Positions 45,771-53,800 of a stretch of 64,000 bases of DNA are shown here, piece by piece. The notes under the pieces were generated by a model. It searched no databases and was not told the origin of the DNA. It saw only the letters and a program-made list of their open reading frames with translations. The stretch lies in NCBI RefSeq assembly GCF_025144465.1, contig NZ_CP083553.1, positions 1,672,001-1,736,000 of the forward strand. The letters are read 5' to 3'. The first letter of the stretch is position 1, and every line of letters starts with the position of its first letter. The stretch comes from Leisingera sp. S132. GTDB lineage: Bacteria > Pseudomonadota > Alphaproteobacteria > Rhodobacterales > Rhodobacteraceae. The translations under genes and the position numbers were made by a program.

Positions 45771-45794
45771 AGAAAGGGCCATCAGGCCCTTTCT
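45771..45794. terminator. bidirectional terminator between HNH and receiver-like genes
   Basis: A perfect 10-bp stem (AGAAAGGGCC/GGCCCTTTCT) with an ATCA loop between convergent genes. Confidence 0.85.
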
Positions 45795-45829
45795 GCTTCC
45801 GGCGACGTGCTTGACGGGTTCCGCAGTGG

Positions 45830-46195
45830 CTACTCCCCGATTTGGTCCATGACTGCGTCCAGATGGGAGGTCGCAAATGGCCGGGTCAGCATTGGCAGGT
45901 CTTTCACATCCGGGTCTGTGGTTTTCCCGTTGACCAGAATGATACGCCAGCCCCTGTCACGCGCGGCAAGAAGCCAGTTCCGCGCGGCAGGAACACTGAG
46001 GGAGAACGCAAAGAACACCAGCCGCGGAGGCGTCGCGCTGTCGTCCAGGAATGTATCGCAGTGCTCGATCTTGGTTTCGCTGACAACGCTCCCCAGTCCC
46101 CGGCGCACCAAGTAGTCGCTGATGTCGAGGGCTTCGAACGCGTTTTCCGTCAGAATAAGAATTGGTGCGTCTGCACCACATGGTTCAGTGCCCAT
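45830..46195 (-). CDS. degenerate receiver-like (CheY-fold) protein
   Basis: 121 residues. The length and pattern ILILTENAFEALDISDYLVR ... RLVFFAF ... IILVNGK ... LTRPFATSHLDAVM match a CheY-fold receiver. The phospho-acceptor Asp position is hydrophobic (VFFAF), the acidic pair is reduced to Glu, and the Lys before the final Pro is Arg. It would therefore not be phosphorylated, and may act as a pseudoreceiver or interaction domain. Strong AAGGAG ribosome site before ATG 46195. Monocistronic. Confidence 0.65.
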   Translation of the reverse strand: MGTEPCGADAPILILTENAFEALDISDYLVRRGLGSVVSETKIEHCDTFLDDSATPPRLVFFAFSLSVPAARNWLLAARDRGWRIILVNGKTTDPDVKDLPMLTRPFATSHLDAVMDQIGE

Positions 46196-46694
46196 AAAGT
46201 CTCCTTAGTTTTAAAAGGAGCCATGCCACTTGGCCAGCCAAACTGCATTTAACTATGACATACCAGCTTGCAGTTTCCGGAAATAAATCTTGCCCTGTCA
46301 GGGCCGGTTCGCGGAACCGAGATGGTCCTTGTTAAGTTGCTGTTTTTTAAAGCATTACAGATGGTCAAATGTTGTGACCTGCCGAGGGCAGAAGCTGAGC
46401 AAGTGCCGTTTTCGTACTGTTTCGCTGACCTCATGATTTGGCTGGTGAGTTGTCACAGATTAAATGTCCCTGCCGAGGCACGCTGAAATTCTTGACCAGA
46501 ACCAGTGAAACGGTCAGGGCGGACAGTCATTGTGATCCCTCCGCGAACGGTTTCAATGGAGCAGAGATGTGTCACCCTGCATATTCAACCCCGCTATTCT
46601 GCTTTAAGGAATGTTCAGCCGCGTTAACCGGGGTATTGGTTGCACTACAGGCCGCGTGTTTTGACGCCGCTATTGCTCTGAGGAGGAAGTTGAG
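46196..46694. other. 499-base intergenic region before the MscS-like gene
   Basis: No credible ORF. It contains a 6-bp palindrome CGGTTC-GCG-GAACCG at 46305-46319 and the palindromic run CCCTGTCAGGG just before it. It is more A/T-rich than the surrounding genes. The promoter of the MscS-like gene should lie here; no exact GGAAC-N16/17-CGTT match was found. Confidence 0.4.
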
Positions 46695-48098
46695 TTGGGG
46701 CAGGAACGGGGAACAGAGAGAACTGCAAGCCTAAGCCGCGTTCTGTTGCGTTCGGTTCTAGCTGTGATGGCAGCCGCGGTGCTTTCTTTCACTGCTGCCG
46801 GCAGTCTGGCGCAATCCGCAGACGGTCCGGTTCAGACAGACGGCCAGATCGAAGTGGGCGCCGAGGCCGTGCGCGATAGTGAGATCCTCAACCGGATCGA
46901 AAAGCTTCTGGCGCAGATTGATGGTTTCGCCGCCGTGAACGTGTCGGTTTCTGAAGGTGTTGTCAGGATTACCGGGCACGTGATCGACAATGCAGCGCAG
47001 GACAGGCTGAACCAGATCATCAACCGGGTAGAGGGCGTGGTTGCGATCGAAAATGAGACTGAGATCAGCGGATCCCTGGAGGAACGGCTGGCCCCGGCGA
47101 TGGAACGGATCGCAGCAAGGACACGTAACCTGCTGGCAAACGGACCGATTTTTCTTGTGGCGCTGACGGCTTTTCTTGTGGTCGCGGCGGGGGGCTGGCT
47201 ACTGACCACGCGGATCGGTATTTGGACCCGGCTGGCTCCCAACGCCTTTATCGCTGATGTCTACCGGGCCGTGGCGCGCATCCTGTTCATCCTGACGGGG
47301 CTGGTGCTGGCTCTGGATATTCTCAACGCAACCGCGCTGATCGGCGCTGTTTTGGGCGCTGCTGGTGTTGTTGGGCTGGCACTTGGCTTTGCGGTGCGCG
47401 ACACGGTGGAGAACTTCATTGCGTCCATCCTGCTTAGCCTGCGCCAGCCGTTCAGGCCCAATGACTTTGTGGACATCCAGGGGGACCAGGGGACAGTCGC
47501 CCGGCTGACGTCGCGTGCGACCATCCTGATCTCGCCCGAGGGCAACCACATCCGCATTCCGAATGCCACCGTGTACAAGGGCCGTATCGTGAATTTCACC
47601 CGTGATCCCCGGCGCCGTTTCGGATTTAACCTGGGGGTCGACGCGGATGCGGATCTGGCGGCGGCGCTGGCCACGGCCGTTGCCGCGCTGGAGGCGCAGC
47701 CCTTTGTGCTGAAGGAGCCGGAAGTCGGTGCCTGGATCAGCGAGGTCGGGGATTCCAACGTGGTCCTGACCTTCACCGGCTGGGTGGATCAGACCAAGGT
47801 GGATTTTGCCAAGGCGCGGGGCGAAGCGATCCGGTCCGCCAAGCTGGCGCTGGAGGCTGCTGGCTTCGGTCTGCCGGAGCCGATCTACCGTGTGCGTCTT
47901 GATGGTGCTCAGGCGGCTGTACCGTCCTCCGAGGAGCCGGTTGACACAAGACGCCCGGCCAAACCCGAACCCGCCGATTTGCCAGAGGCCGCGGATCCCG
48001 CAAGGTCAGAACCTGCCGGTGCAGAGGCTGCGGAACGGGAACGCAAGGGGCTCGATGGCGGAGAGAACCTGCTGGACGATCAGCAGCAGGTGGAGTGA
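46695..48098 (+). CDS. MscS-family mechanosensitive channel with N-terminal BON domain
   Basis: 467 residues. The start is TTG 46695 with a strong GAGGAGGAAG about 5 bases upstream; ATG 46767 would truncate the signal peptide. Signal peptide ~1-40, periplasmic BON domain ~50-120 (INRIEKLLAQIDGFAAVNVS, VRITGHVIDNAAQDRLNQII), membrane helices ~145-240, then MscS core with the pore helix LGAAGVVGLALGFAVRDTVENFIASILL and beta domain VDIQGDQGTVARL. Acidic C-terminal tail. It releases osmolytes on hypo-osmotic shock. BON likely binds phospholipid or the wall. Confidence 0.92.
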   Translation: MGQERGTERTASLSRVLLRSVLAVMAAAVLSFTAAGSLAQSADGPVQTDGQIEVGAEAVRDSEILNRIEKLLAQIDGFAAVNVSVSEGVVRITGHVIDNAAQDRLNQIINRVEGVVAIENETEISGSLEERLAPAMERIAARTRNLLANGPIFLVALTAFLVVAAGGWLLTTRIGIWTRLAPNAFIADVYRAVARILFILTGLVLALDILNATALIGAVLGAAGVVGLALGFAVRDTVENFIASILLSLRQPFRPNDFVDIQGDQGTVARLTSRATILISPEGNHIRIPNATVYKGRIVNFTRDPRRRFGFNLGVDADADLAAALATAVAALEAQPFVLKEPEVGAWISEVGDSNVVLTFTGWVDQTKVDFAKARGEAIRSAKLALEAAGFGLPEPIYRVRLDGAQAAVPSSEEPVDTRRPAKPEPADLPEAADPARSEPAGAEAAERERKGLDGGENLLDDQQQVE

Positions 48099-48134
48099 CA
48101 GCAGACACGCAAACTGCGCGGGCAATGTATGGTT

Positions 48135-49166
48135 TTACAGGACTTCGCGGAGCGGATCTTCTTCGGCGCGTCCTTTCTCCTCCGGCTGCGGTTCCAGCAG
48201 AACGCCAAGCCAAAGAAGCAGCGGCAAAGTCACGAAGGCGCCAACCGGCCCCCACAGCCACAAGCCGAAGACAATTGCCACGAAGATCAGCAGGGGATTG
48301 ATCGCCATGCGCTGGCCCACGACCAAGGGCGTCACAATATTGGCCTCTGCCAGATTGATCAGCAAGAAAGCTGCCGGCGGCAGGATGGCATAGATGCCAT
48401 GGAACTGGAGCATCCCGGCAATGGCCAGGCTCACAGTTATCAGCAGCGGGCCCAGGTACAGAACATAGTTCAGCAGCCCTGCCGCCAAACCCCACAGAAG
48501 AGCATATTCAACACCAAGAGCCATCATTGCGGCTGCCGTGACCGCCCCCAGTCCAGTGTTCACCAGCGTGATTGCGGCAAAGTAGCGTGCAACAACGGTA
48601 TCCGCGTGCTTCAGCCGGGGCGCCATCGATCCTGTCAGCCGGTAGAGATCGTTGCGGGTCAGCGTGAAGAAAAACAACGTGCCCACAAAGATGAACACCT
48701 GGGAGACAAAGCTCGGTGCCAGCCACAGCGCATCGCCGACCGAAGGGATCGCAGTTTGCGGTTCCACAGCTTCGGCGCCAACGCTTTCTTCGATTTCCTG
48801 GCTGATTGTTTCAATGCCCCGCAGCAGAGAAGAGGCGCGGTCGATCAACCCGGCCATAACCGACTTTATGCGGGGCAATTCGTCGATCAGCACGTTGATC
48901 AAAGGTTCGATCAAAAGAAGGATGACCGCCACAAACAGCGTGCACAGCAGAAGCAGCGTCAAAGCAATGGCCAGCCGCGGCACACCGGCGCGCGCCAGCT
49001 TGTCCGCAAGCGGTGACACCACTACACCCAGCACAAGCGCAAAGCTCATCGGTGCGAGGATCTGCTGTGCCAGTTGCAAGGCAGCGGTGATGCTGATGAC
49101 CGTCAGGATCATCAGCATCACGCGGACCCCCCGGCCGCTTAGGGCAGTTTTCAGGAACCCGGGCAT
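48135..49166 (-). CDS. AI-2E family permease
   Basis: 343 residues, about eight membrane segments with a central soluble loop (~85-150), the AI-2E/PerM/YdiK pattern (PF01594: LAQQILAPMSFALVLGVVVS, GPLLITVSLAIAGMLQF, PLVVGQRMAINPLLIFVAIV). Members include a Na+/H+ antiporter-like group active in salt stress; autoinducer export is documented only for TqsA. It lies last in a minus-strand operon of envelope stress genes, 5 bases after the DUF3618 gene. Confidence 0.9.
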   Translation of the reverse strand: MPGFLKTALSGRGVRVMLMILTVISITAALQLAQQILAPMSFALVLGVVVSPLADKLARAGVPRLAIALTLLLLCTLFVAVILLLIEPLINVLIDELPRIKSVMAGLIDRASSLLRGIETISQEIEESVGAEAVEPQTAIPSVGDALWLAPSFVSQVFIFVGTLFFFTLTRNDLYRLTGSMAPRLKHADTVVARYFAAITLVNTGLGAVTAAAMMALGVEYALLWGLAAGLLNYVLYLGPLLITVSLAIAGMLQFHGIYAILPPAAFLLINLAEANIVTPLVVGQRMAINPLLIFVAIVFGLWLWGPVGAFVTLPLLLWLGVLLEPQPEEKGRAEEDPLREVL

Positions 49167-49171
49167 GACCG

Positions 49172-49933
49172 TCAGCGTGCAGCGGTCTGCCGCGGTAGCC
49201 CGCTGTCTTCTCCATCCAGCTTGGCGCTAGCTTTGTGATACAATTTGTCCATCTCCTCCCGCAGGGCCGCTTCTGCCTTGGCTGCCAGGGCATCCCGGTG
49301 TGACCCCAGCAGTTCGTCTTCGCGGCGGGTCGGCGGCAGGAGCGAACCGATCAGCGCACCCAGGCCAAGCGCAATGGCACCGGCGGCCAGCGGGTTCCGG
49401 TCATAGAAGGTCCGGCCCTGAGCAGCTGCGCGGGCGGCCTGTGCTTCGATCTTTTCCTGGGCGTGCAATGCGGCGGTGCGCGCCTTGAGAACGCGTTTGC
49501 GGGCGGCATCGGGCAGGGCATCCAGCCCAGCATGCAAAGTCTCACGCATCTTGCTGCTGCGGACGTTTTCGTCGCTCATCCCTGTCATCTCCTGTTTCAT
49601 GGCGGCATCCGCCGCGGCAACACGGTCATCGAAGCCGGTGAACGCTTTTTCCGGCGGAACCGCAGAGGTTTCTGAGGCCGCCGCCTGCGGGCGGCTGCCC
49701 GTGCCCGTGAACATCAGCGCAAGTCCAGCGCCGGTAAGCAGCAGCGCGGCCGGGTTGCGTTTGGCGGCAGACATTGCCTCCTGACCCAGCTGGCCGCCAT
49801 ACCCATGGGCCGTTGCTGCTAGCTGGTCTGTGACATGGCGAGGCGACAAGGCGCCGGTCAGCCCGGACAGAGAAGCTGCCAAGCGGCGCCTGTTTTCTTC
49901 GGCCTGCTGTTCGAGCCTGTCAGTGCCGGTCAT
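49172..49933 (-). CDS. DUF3618 domain protein
   Basis: 253 residues from ATG 49933 (MTGTDRLEQQAEENRRRLAA). DUF3618 block near the N-terminus (RLEQQAEENRRRLAASLSGL). One hydrophobic segment ~65-85 (NPAALLLTGAGLALMFTG) and a second ~190-210 (NPLAAGAIALGLGALIGSLL), each following an 'RNP' turn as in YqjD proteins. The linker is helical, charged and Ala-rich. A membrane-anchored helical protein of unknown function, associated with envelope stress genes. Its start lies inside the upstream holin-like gene (14-base overlap). Confidence 0.85.
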   Translation of the reverse strand: MTGTDRLEQQAEENRRRLAASLSGLTGALSPRHVTDQLAATAHGYGGQLGQEAMSAAKRNPAALLLTGAGLALMFTGTGSRPQAAASETSAVPPEKAFTGFDDRVAAADAAMKQEMTGMSDENVRSSKMRETLHAGLDALPDAARKRVLKARTAALHAQEKIEAQAARAAAQGRTFYDRNPLAAGAIALGLGALIGSLLPPTRREDELLGSHRDALAAKAEAALREEMDKLYHKASAKLDGEDSGLPRQTAAR

Positions 49934-50321
49934 GAGTGGCCTCCTTAATGCTGGCTGCATCCCGTTGGACGCTGCGGATGGTGCGCGTGGGCAGAAGCGC
50001 CTTGCCATTCAGACGTGCTCTGGCCGCAGCCAGCAGGCACGCGGCTGCCGCAATCAGCACGCCGCCGACAAGCAAGGCAGCAAGACCCGGTGACAAACCT
50101 GCGGTTGCAATCCAGGCAACCAGTGCGGCCGCGAGCACATGCAAACCGGCCAGAGCAAGTATTGCTGCGGCTGCCAGACAGGCCAGGCCGGTTCCGGCGC
50201 TGGCAGCCTTCTCCTTCAGCTCACCCTTGGCCAGTTCAGCTTCGCTGCGCAGCAAGGCTGCAAAGTGGCGGAGCACCTCAGAGACCAATTGAGGCGACTC
50301 GCGCAAATTACGATACGCCAT
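49920..50321 (-). CDS. YqjE-like putative holin-superfamily membrane protein
   Basis: 133 residues from ATG 50321 with AGGGG upstream. Soluble helical start (VSEVLRHFAALLRSEAELAK), then two hydrophobic helices (LACLAAAAILALAGLHVLAA and ALLVGGVLIAAAACLLAA), the Phage_holin_3_6/YqjE pattern. The name comes from the Pfam clan; there is no phage context. In E. coli yqjD-yqjE are cotranscribed under stress control, and YqjD-type neighbours occur here too. Confidence 0.82.
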   Translation of the reverse strand: MAYRNLRESPQLVSEVLRHFAALLRSEAELAKGELKEKAASAGTGLACLAAAAILALAGLHVLAAALVAWIATAGLSPGLAALLVGGVLIAAAACLLAAARARLNGKALLPTRTIRSVQRDAASIKEATHDRH

Positions 50322-50760
50322 GACCGGTCCCCTCATGTTCCGAAGTGTTATTGCGGAAAGCGCCGCCGGACGTTTCAGGTTCGCGGTCGTGTGCCTTCAG
50401 AAACCTGGTTGCTGCAAAACCAGCCAAAGCAGCCGCGCTCAAGAACAGGAGCGGGTTGCGGCGGGCAAAGGCGCTGACATCCTCAACAGTTTGCTCAACG
50501 TCAAGCGTCCGGACGCGGTGGGCGGCGTCCTCCAAATGACCGGCAACCATGTTTGCGGCCTGGGCCTGCACTGTTCCGGGTGCAAAGGCACCGGCGGCGG
50601 CATCTGCCGCACTTGCCGCGGCCTCTACCTCCTGTGCGGCCTGGGACTGGGCGGCGTCCGCTGCTTCACGGAGTTTTCCTGCCACCGCGGCCTTGGTTTG
50701 GCGGCCCAAACCAGCAGCCTGACTGCGCGCCTTTTGTTCCAATTCGGAAGTGTCCGTCAT
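50308..50760 (-). CDS. Ala-rich helical membrane-associated stress protein
   Basis: 150 residues from ATG 50760 (MTDTSELEQKARSQAAGLGR), with GAGAGG at 8 bases. Long amphipathic Ala/Glu/Gln-rich helices (~1-110) are followed by an 'RNP' turn and one hydrophobic helix (LLFLSAAALAGFAATRFLKA), like YqjD/ElaB or nutrient-deprivation-induced proteins. Its end overlaps the holin-like gene by 14 bases, so it probably heads the four-gene operon to the AI-2E gene. Family not named with certainty. Confidence 0.78.
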   Translation of the reverse strand: MTDTSELEQKARSQAAGLGRQTKAAVAGKLREAADAAQSQAAQEVEAAASAADAAAGAFAPGTVQAQAANMVAGHLEDAAHRVRTLDVEQTVEDVSAFARRNPLLFLSAAALAGFAATRFLKAHDREPETSGGAFRNNTSEHEGTGHGVS

Positions 50761-50884
50761 TTTCAAAGCCTCTCGGGTGTCCGTGCGCCGAAGTGCAGCG
50801 CGTTCTGCAGGATTTGACTGCGCAAGGGGGCGCCGCGGCTTGACCGTGTTATAGCCGGGCCGACGGCTGGAGCCCTTGCGGCGA

Positions 50885-51070
50885 TCAGATATGGGCGGCA
50901 GAGGATTTGGGACCGGCAATCAGCCAGATGATGAAGCCCACGACCGGCAGCAGCAGGATCAGCAGAACCCAGAGAATCTTTGCAGCGGTAGAGGCGCTGG
51001 AGGAGACAATTTTGATGATCGCATAGATGTCTGCCGCCAGCACGAGCAGGCCGATAAGTCCATATTCCAT
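50885..51070 (-). CDS. PLDc_N domain small membrane protein
   Basis: 61 residues with two hydrophobic helices (GLIGLLVLAADIYAIIKI and ILWVLLILLLPVVGFIIWLI), the phospholipase D/cardiolipin-synthase N-terminal membrane module (PF13396) without the catalytic HKD part. Stand-alone versions are common and usually stress-related. An exact EcfG-type promoter lies 36-61 bases upstream. Function unknown. Confidence 0.85.
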   Translation of the reverse strand: MEYGLIGLLVLAADIYAIIKIVSSSASTAAKILWVLLILLLPVVGFIIWLIAGPKSSAAHI

Positions 51071-51105
51071 GATCTTCTCCCTTAGGAAATTGCTTCTGCA
51101 GGATA

Positions 51106-51131
51106 AACGCAGGCCGGAGGGCTAAGGTTCC
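51106..51131 (-). promoter_or_regulatory. EcfG-type (general stress sigma) promoter for the PLDc_N gene
   Basis: On the minus strand: -35 GGAAC (51131-51127), 17-base spacer, -10 CGTT (51109-51106). It matches the alphaproteobacterial EcfG consensus GGAAC-N16/17-CGTT exactly. The -10 is 35 bases from the start codon at 51070. Confidence 0.72.
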
Positions 51132-51195
51132 CTGCTGAGAGTTTTTCCGGGCTGGAAAAGGCCGAATCCTGCCGGGCATAGGAAACTGAAAAGAA

Positions 51196-51220
51196 AAAGC
51201 TGCGCGTCCTGCGCAGCTTT
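51196..51220 (-). terminator. terminator of the YqjD-like gene
   Basis: A perfect 10-bp stem (AAAGCTGCGC/GCGCAGCTTT) with a 5-base loop, followed on the minus strand by TTCTTTTC, 28 bases after the stop. Confidence 0.88.
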
Positions 51221-51247
51221 CTGATTCAAGTGGGGATGGCTAGCTGA

Positions 51248-51526
51248 TCAGTACCGTCTGCGCAGCGCCAGACCAAGCAGCACTCCAGCCCCCAGCGCAC
51301 CGGCAACGGCCAGGCCTGGGTTCTTCCTGATGAAGTCCTGAGACTGGCTAGTCAGCCGGTCGATCTCGCTCTTGCCATAGCTGAGGCCGGCCTGCAGCTG
51401 TTCCTGTGCCTGCTCAACGGCCTCTTGGGCCTGCTCTTTGGCCCGGTCAGCCAGCCGCTCGCCCGCGGGCTCTTCAGATGCGGAGTCGGCGTTGGCAAAC
51501 TGCTTTGTTGCGGCTGTCTCTGTCAT
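51248..51526 (-). CDS. YqjD/ElaB-family (DUF883) protein
   Basis: 92 residues from ATG 51526 (MTETAATKQFANADS), with AAGGA upstream. A helical Glu/Gln/Ala-rich region (~25-65), then the DUF883 signature FIRKNPGLAVAGALGAGVLLGLALRRRY, a C-terminal tail-anchor helix with positive end. E. coli YqjD binds ribosomes and sits in the inner membrane in stationary phase. Exact EcfG-type promoter upstream, own terminator downstream; monocistronic. Confidence 0.88.
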   Translation of the reverse strand: MTETAATKQFANADSASEEPAGERLADRAKEQAQEAVEQAQEQLQAGLSYGKSEIDRLTSQSQDFIRKNPGLAVAGALGAGVLLGLALRRRY

Positions 51527-51588
51527 ACTTTCTTTCCTTTGCATCTGGTTCCCGTTGCAGCGCATCGATCAGCGCCTTGTGAAGGGAC

Positions 51589-51613
51589 AACGGTTGTGCA
51601 GGCAAAAGGTTCC
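51589..51613 (-). promoter_or_regulatory. EcfG-type (general stress sigma) promoter for the YqjD-like gene
   Basis: On the minus strand: -35 GGAAC (51613-51609), 16-base spacer, -10 CGTT (51592-51589). Exact match to the EcfG consensus; the -10 is 62 bases from ATG 51526. Confidence 0.72.
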
Positions 51614-51651
51614 GCGGCCATTGGATGCCAAAGATTCCAGGCCAAGAAAAA

Positions 51652-51676
51652 GCCCCCGCCTGCAAAGGGCGGGGGC
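51652..51676 (-). terminator. terminator downstream of the rocF-ctlX-ocd operon
   Basis: A perfect 9-bp stem (GCCCCCGCC/GGCGGGGGC) with a 7-base loop, followed on the minus strand by CTTTTTCTTGG-like T-rich sequence, ~150 bases after the ocd stop. Confidence 0.82.
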
Positions 51677-51827
51677 GAGTTGTCGGACAATTTGGGGACG
51701 TGTCCAATAGCAGCGGCAGGCTGCTTACCTGAGCAAGACGCGCGAGGCGCAGATTGGTTCCCCAACGAATGCATTTTTTGTCATCAGCACTGCGTTTGCC
51801 GCCCAGGTAGCAAACGCCGGACCGGGA

Positions 51828-52874
51828 TTACGCCTTTGCGCGCTGCAGCATGCCGAACAGGTCGCGCGGATCATCCGGATCTGCCAGCATATCCAGGTCA
51901 ATGAAATAGTCTGTGCCCTTGATGCGGTCACGGATGTAGCGCAATGCCGAGAAATCCTCGATCGCAAAGCCGACGCTGTCGAACAGCGTAATCTGGCGGT
52001 CGCCGGTGCGTCCCTGTTTCTTGCCGGAAATCACTTCCCACAGCTCCGTCACGGCAAAATCTTCCGGCATCTGCTGGATTTCGCCCTCAATCCGGGTTTG
52101 AGGCGGGTATTCGACGAAGACGTCTGAGCGGCTGAGAATACCCGCAGCCAGTTCGGTCTTGCCCGGGCAGTCGCCGCCGATGGCATTGATATGCACACCG
52201 CTGCCGACCATGTTGTCGGTCAGGATGGTCGCATACTGTTTGTCGGCGGTGCAGGTGGTGAGAATCTGAGCGCCTTCAATGGCTTCTTCCGGTGTCTTGC
52301 AGCTGACAACCTCGATCCCGAGCCCTTGCAGATTGCGGGCGCACTTTTCGGTTGCCGCCGCGTCCTTGTCAAAAAGCCGCACGGACTTCAGGCCGATGAT
52401 CGCTTTCATAGCCAGGGTCTGGAATTCGGACTGGGCGCCGTTGCCGATCATTGCCATGGTGGTTGCGCCCTTGGGTGCCAGATACTTGGCGGCCATGGCA
52501 GATGTTGCGGCAGTGCGCAGCGCTGTCAGCATGGTCATCTCGGTCAGCAGCACCGGGTAGCCAGTGTATACATCCGCCAGCAGTCCGAAGGCGGTGACGG
52601 TCTGCAGCCCCTCGGAGGTGTTTTTGGGATGCCCGTTTACGTATTTGAAGCCATAGGCCTCGCCATCGGAAGTCGGCATCAGTTCAATCACGCCGACGTC
52701 TGAGTGGCTGGCAACGCGCGGGGTCTTGTCGAACAGCTCCCAGCGTTTGAAGTCCTCTTCGACATAGTCCGCCAGATCCCGCAGCATCTGTTCGATGCCG
52801 ACGTGATGAATGAGGCGCATCATGTTGTCGACGCTGACAAAAGGCACCAGGGCCTTCTCTGAGGGCTGTGTCAT
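51828..52874 (-). CDS. ocd: ornithine cyclodeaminase
   Basis: 348 residues, mu-crystallin/OCD family. A Rossmann NAD-binding loop MIGNGAQSEFQTLA and OCD-type substrate residues in the region MTMLTALRTAATSAMAAKYL and INAIGGDCPGKTEL are visible; the C-terminal extension is OCD-like. It converts ornithine to proline and ammonia in one step. The start overlaps ctlX by 4 bases (52871-52874); last gene of the arginine operon, followed by the terminator at 51652. Confidence 0.93.
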   Translation of the reverse strand: MTQPSEKALVPFVSVDNMMRLIHHVGIEQMLRDLADYVEEDFKRWELFDKTPRVASHSDVGVIELMPTSDGEAYGFKYVNGHPKNTSEGLQTVTAFGLLADVYTGYPVLLTEMTMLTALRTAATSAMAAKYLAPKGATTMAMIGNGAQSEFQTLAMKAIIGLKSVRLFDKDAAATEKCARNLQGLGIEVVSCKTPEEAIEGAQILTTCTADKQYATILTDNMVGSGVHINAIGGDCPGKTELAAGILSRSDVFVEYPPQTRIEGEIQQMPEDFAVTELWEVISGKKQGRTGDRQITLFDSVGFAIEDFSALRYIRDRIKGTDYFIDLDMLADPDDPRDLFGMLQRAKA

Positions 52875-53800
52875 GCGGTTTTCCTTTCACGGGGGCTGAG
52901 GTGGATGCCTGCCAGCATGCAACGCACCGACCCGCCTGCGGTTTCGATGGTTGGAATGGTCAAGGGGAGCAGCTCAGCGCTCTGCTCAATGATGGCGGTC
53001 TGATCCGGTCGCAGCGCCTGCAGTGCCTTTGCGGAGAGCGCCAGGAGGCGTCTGCGGCCTGTCAGTTCCAGCGCGTTGCCGGCGAAACTGGCGATCTGTT
53101 CCGGTGTCAGGTCAATGACTTGGCGGCCGGTTTCCTCCAGCCTCGCCGCAACTTCCGCTCGGCGGGCGGGATCAACGATCATGTCCAGGCAGATCAGCGC
53201 GTATTCGGTGCCGATTCCCATCAGGACATTGGTGTGGTAAACGTCGCGGCCTGCATCATCTTTGGCTTCGAACACCATGGGTTCAAAATTGAAATGGGTG
53301 CAGAAGCGTTCCAGCAGCACCGGATCGGCGCGGTTGGATTTCACCGTGTAGGCAATGCGCCCGATATGGTCGAGGACCATGGCGCCGGTACCTTCCAGCG
53401 ACAGGCCGTCCTGTTCAAGGCCGGAATAGTCGATCACGTCCTGCACCCGATAGTCACGCTTAAGAAGCTCAATAACATCCCAGCGGCGTTCTTTGCGGCG
53501 GTTTTCGGCATACATTGGGTACACCGCAACATGACCGCCGGCATGGGTGGAAAACCAATTGTTCGGGAACACGCTGTCCGGTGTTTCGGTGGTGGTGTCG
53601 TCGAACACATGCACCGTGACACCAGCGCCACGCAGAGTTTCCACGGCACCGTCAAACTCAGCCAGTGCCTGGGCTGAGGTTGCTTCAGCCGAGGTGTTTG
53701 CCAGCGTTTGAAAGGCGTTATCACCCTTTGTTTCCGGGTTCGAGCAGAAGTGGTGGGGCCGGATCATCACCACTGCTGAGGGGGCTTGAAGGCTGCTCAC
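52871..53800 (-). CDS. ctlX: amidinotransferase-fold hydrolase, CtlX family
   Basis: 309 residues, guanidino-group modifying (pentein) fold: MIRPHHFCSNPETKGDNAFQ at the start, DSVFPNNWFSTHAGGHVAVY with the Asn/His elements, and the terminal catalytic-Cys segment AGGSVRCMLAGIHLS. CtlX (citrulline utilisation hydrolase) was described in Francisella. In this operon between arginase and OCD it may recover citrulline or a related guanidino/ureido compound into ornithine (inference). 4-base overlaps on both sides give full translational coupling. Confidence 0.85.
   Translation of the reverse strand: MSSLQAPSAVVMIRPHHFCSNPETKGDNAFQTLANTSAEATSAQALAEFDGAVETLRGAGVTVHVFDDTTTETPDSVFPNNWFSTHAGGHVAVYPMYAENRRKERRWDVIELLKRDYRVQDVIDYSGLEQDGLSLEGTGAMVLDHIGRIAYTVKSNRADPVLLERFCTHFNFEPMVFEAKDDAGRDVYHTNVLMGIGTEYALICLDMIVDPARRAEVAARLEETGRQVIDLTPEQIASFAGNALELTGRRRLLALSAKALQALRPDQTAIIEQSAELLPLTIPTIETAGGSVRCMLAGIHLSPRERKTA

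Noticed and set aside
46305-46319. CGGTTC-GCG-GAACCG as a LexA or EcfG site
   Set aside because: The spacing does not fit the alphaproteobacterial LexA motif GTTC-N7-GTTC, and no CGTT lies 16-17 bases from the GGAAC.
46249-46486. Small open frames on both strands in the gap before the MscS-like gene
   Set aside because: No ribosome binding site, no coding-like composition, and translations without recognisable features.
49920-50321. 'Holin' as a sign of a prophage
   Set aside because: The gene is of the YqjE type, within an envelope stress operon. No lysin, capsid, integrase or attachment repeat is nearby.
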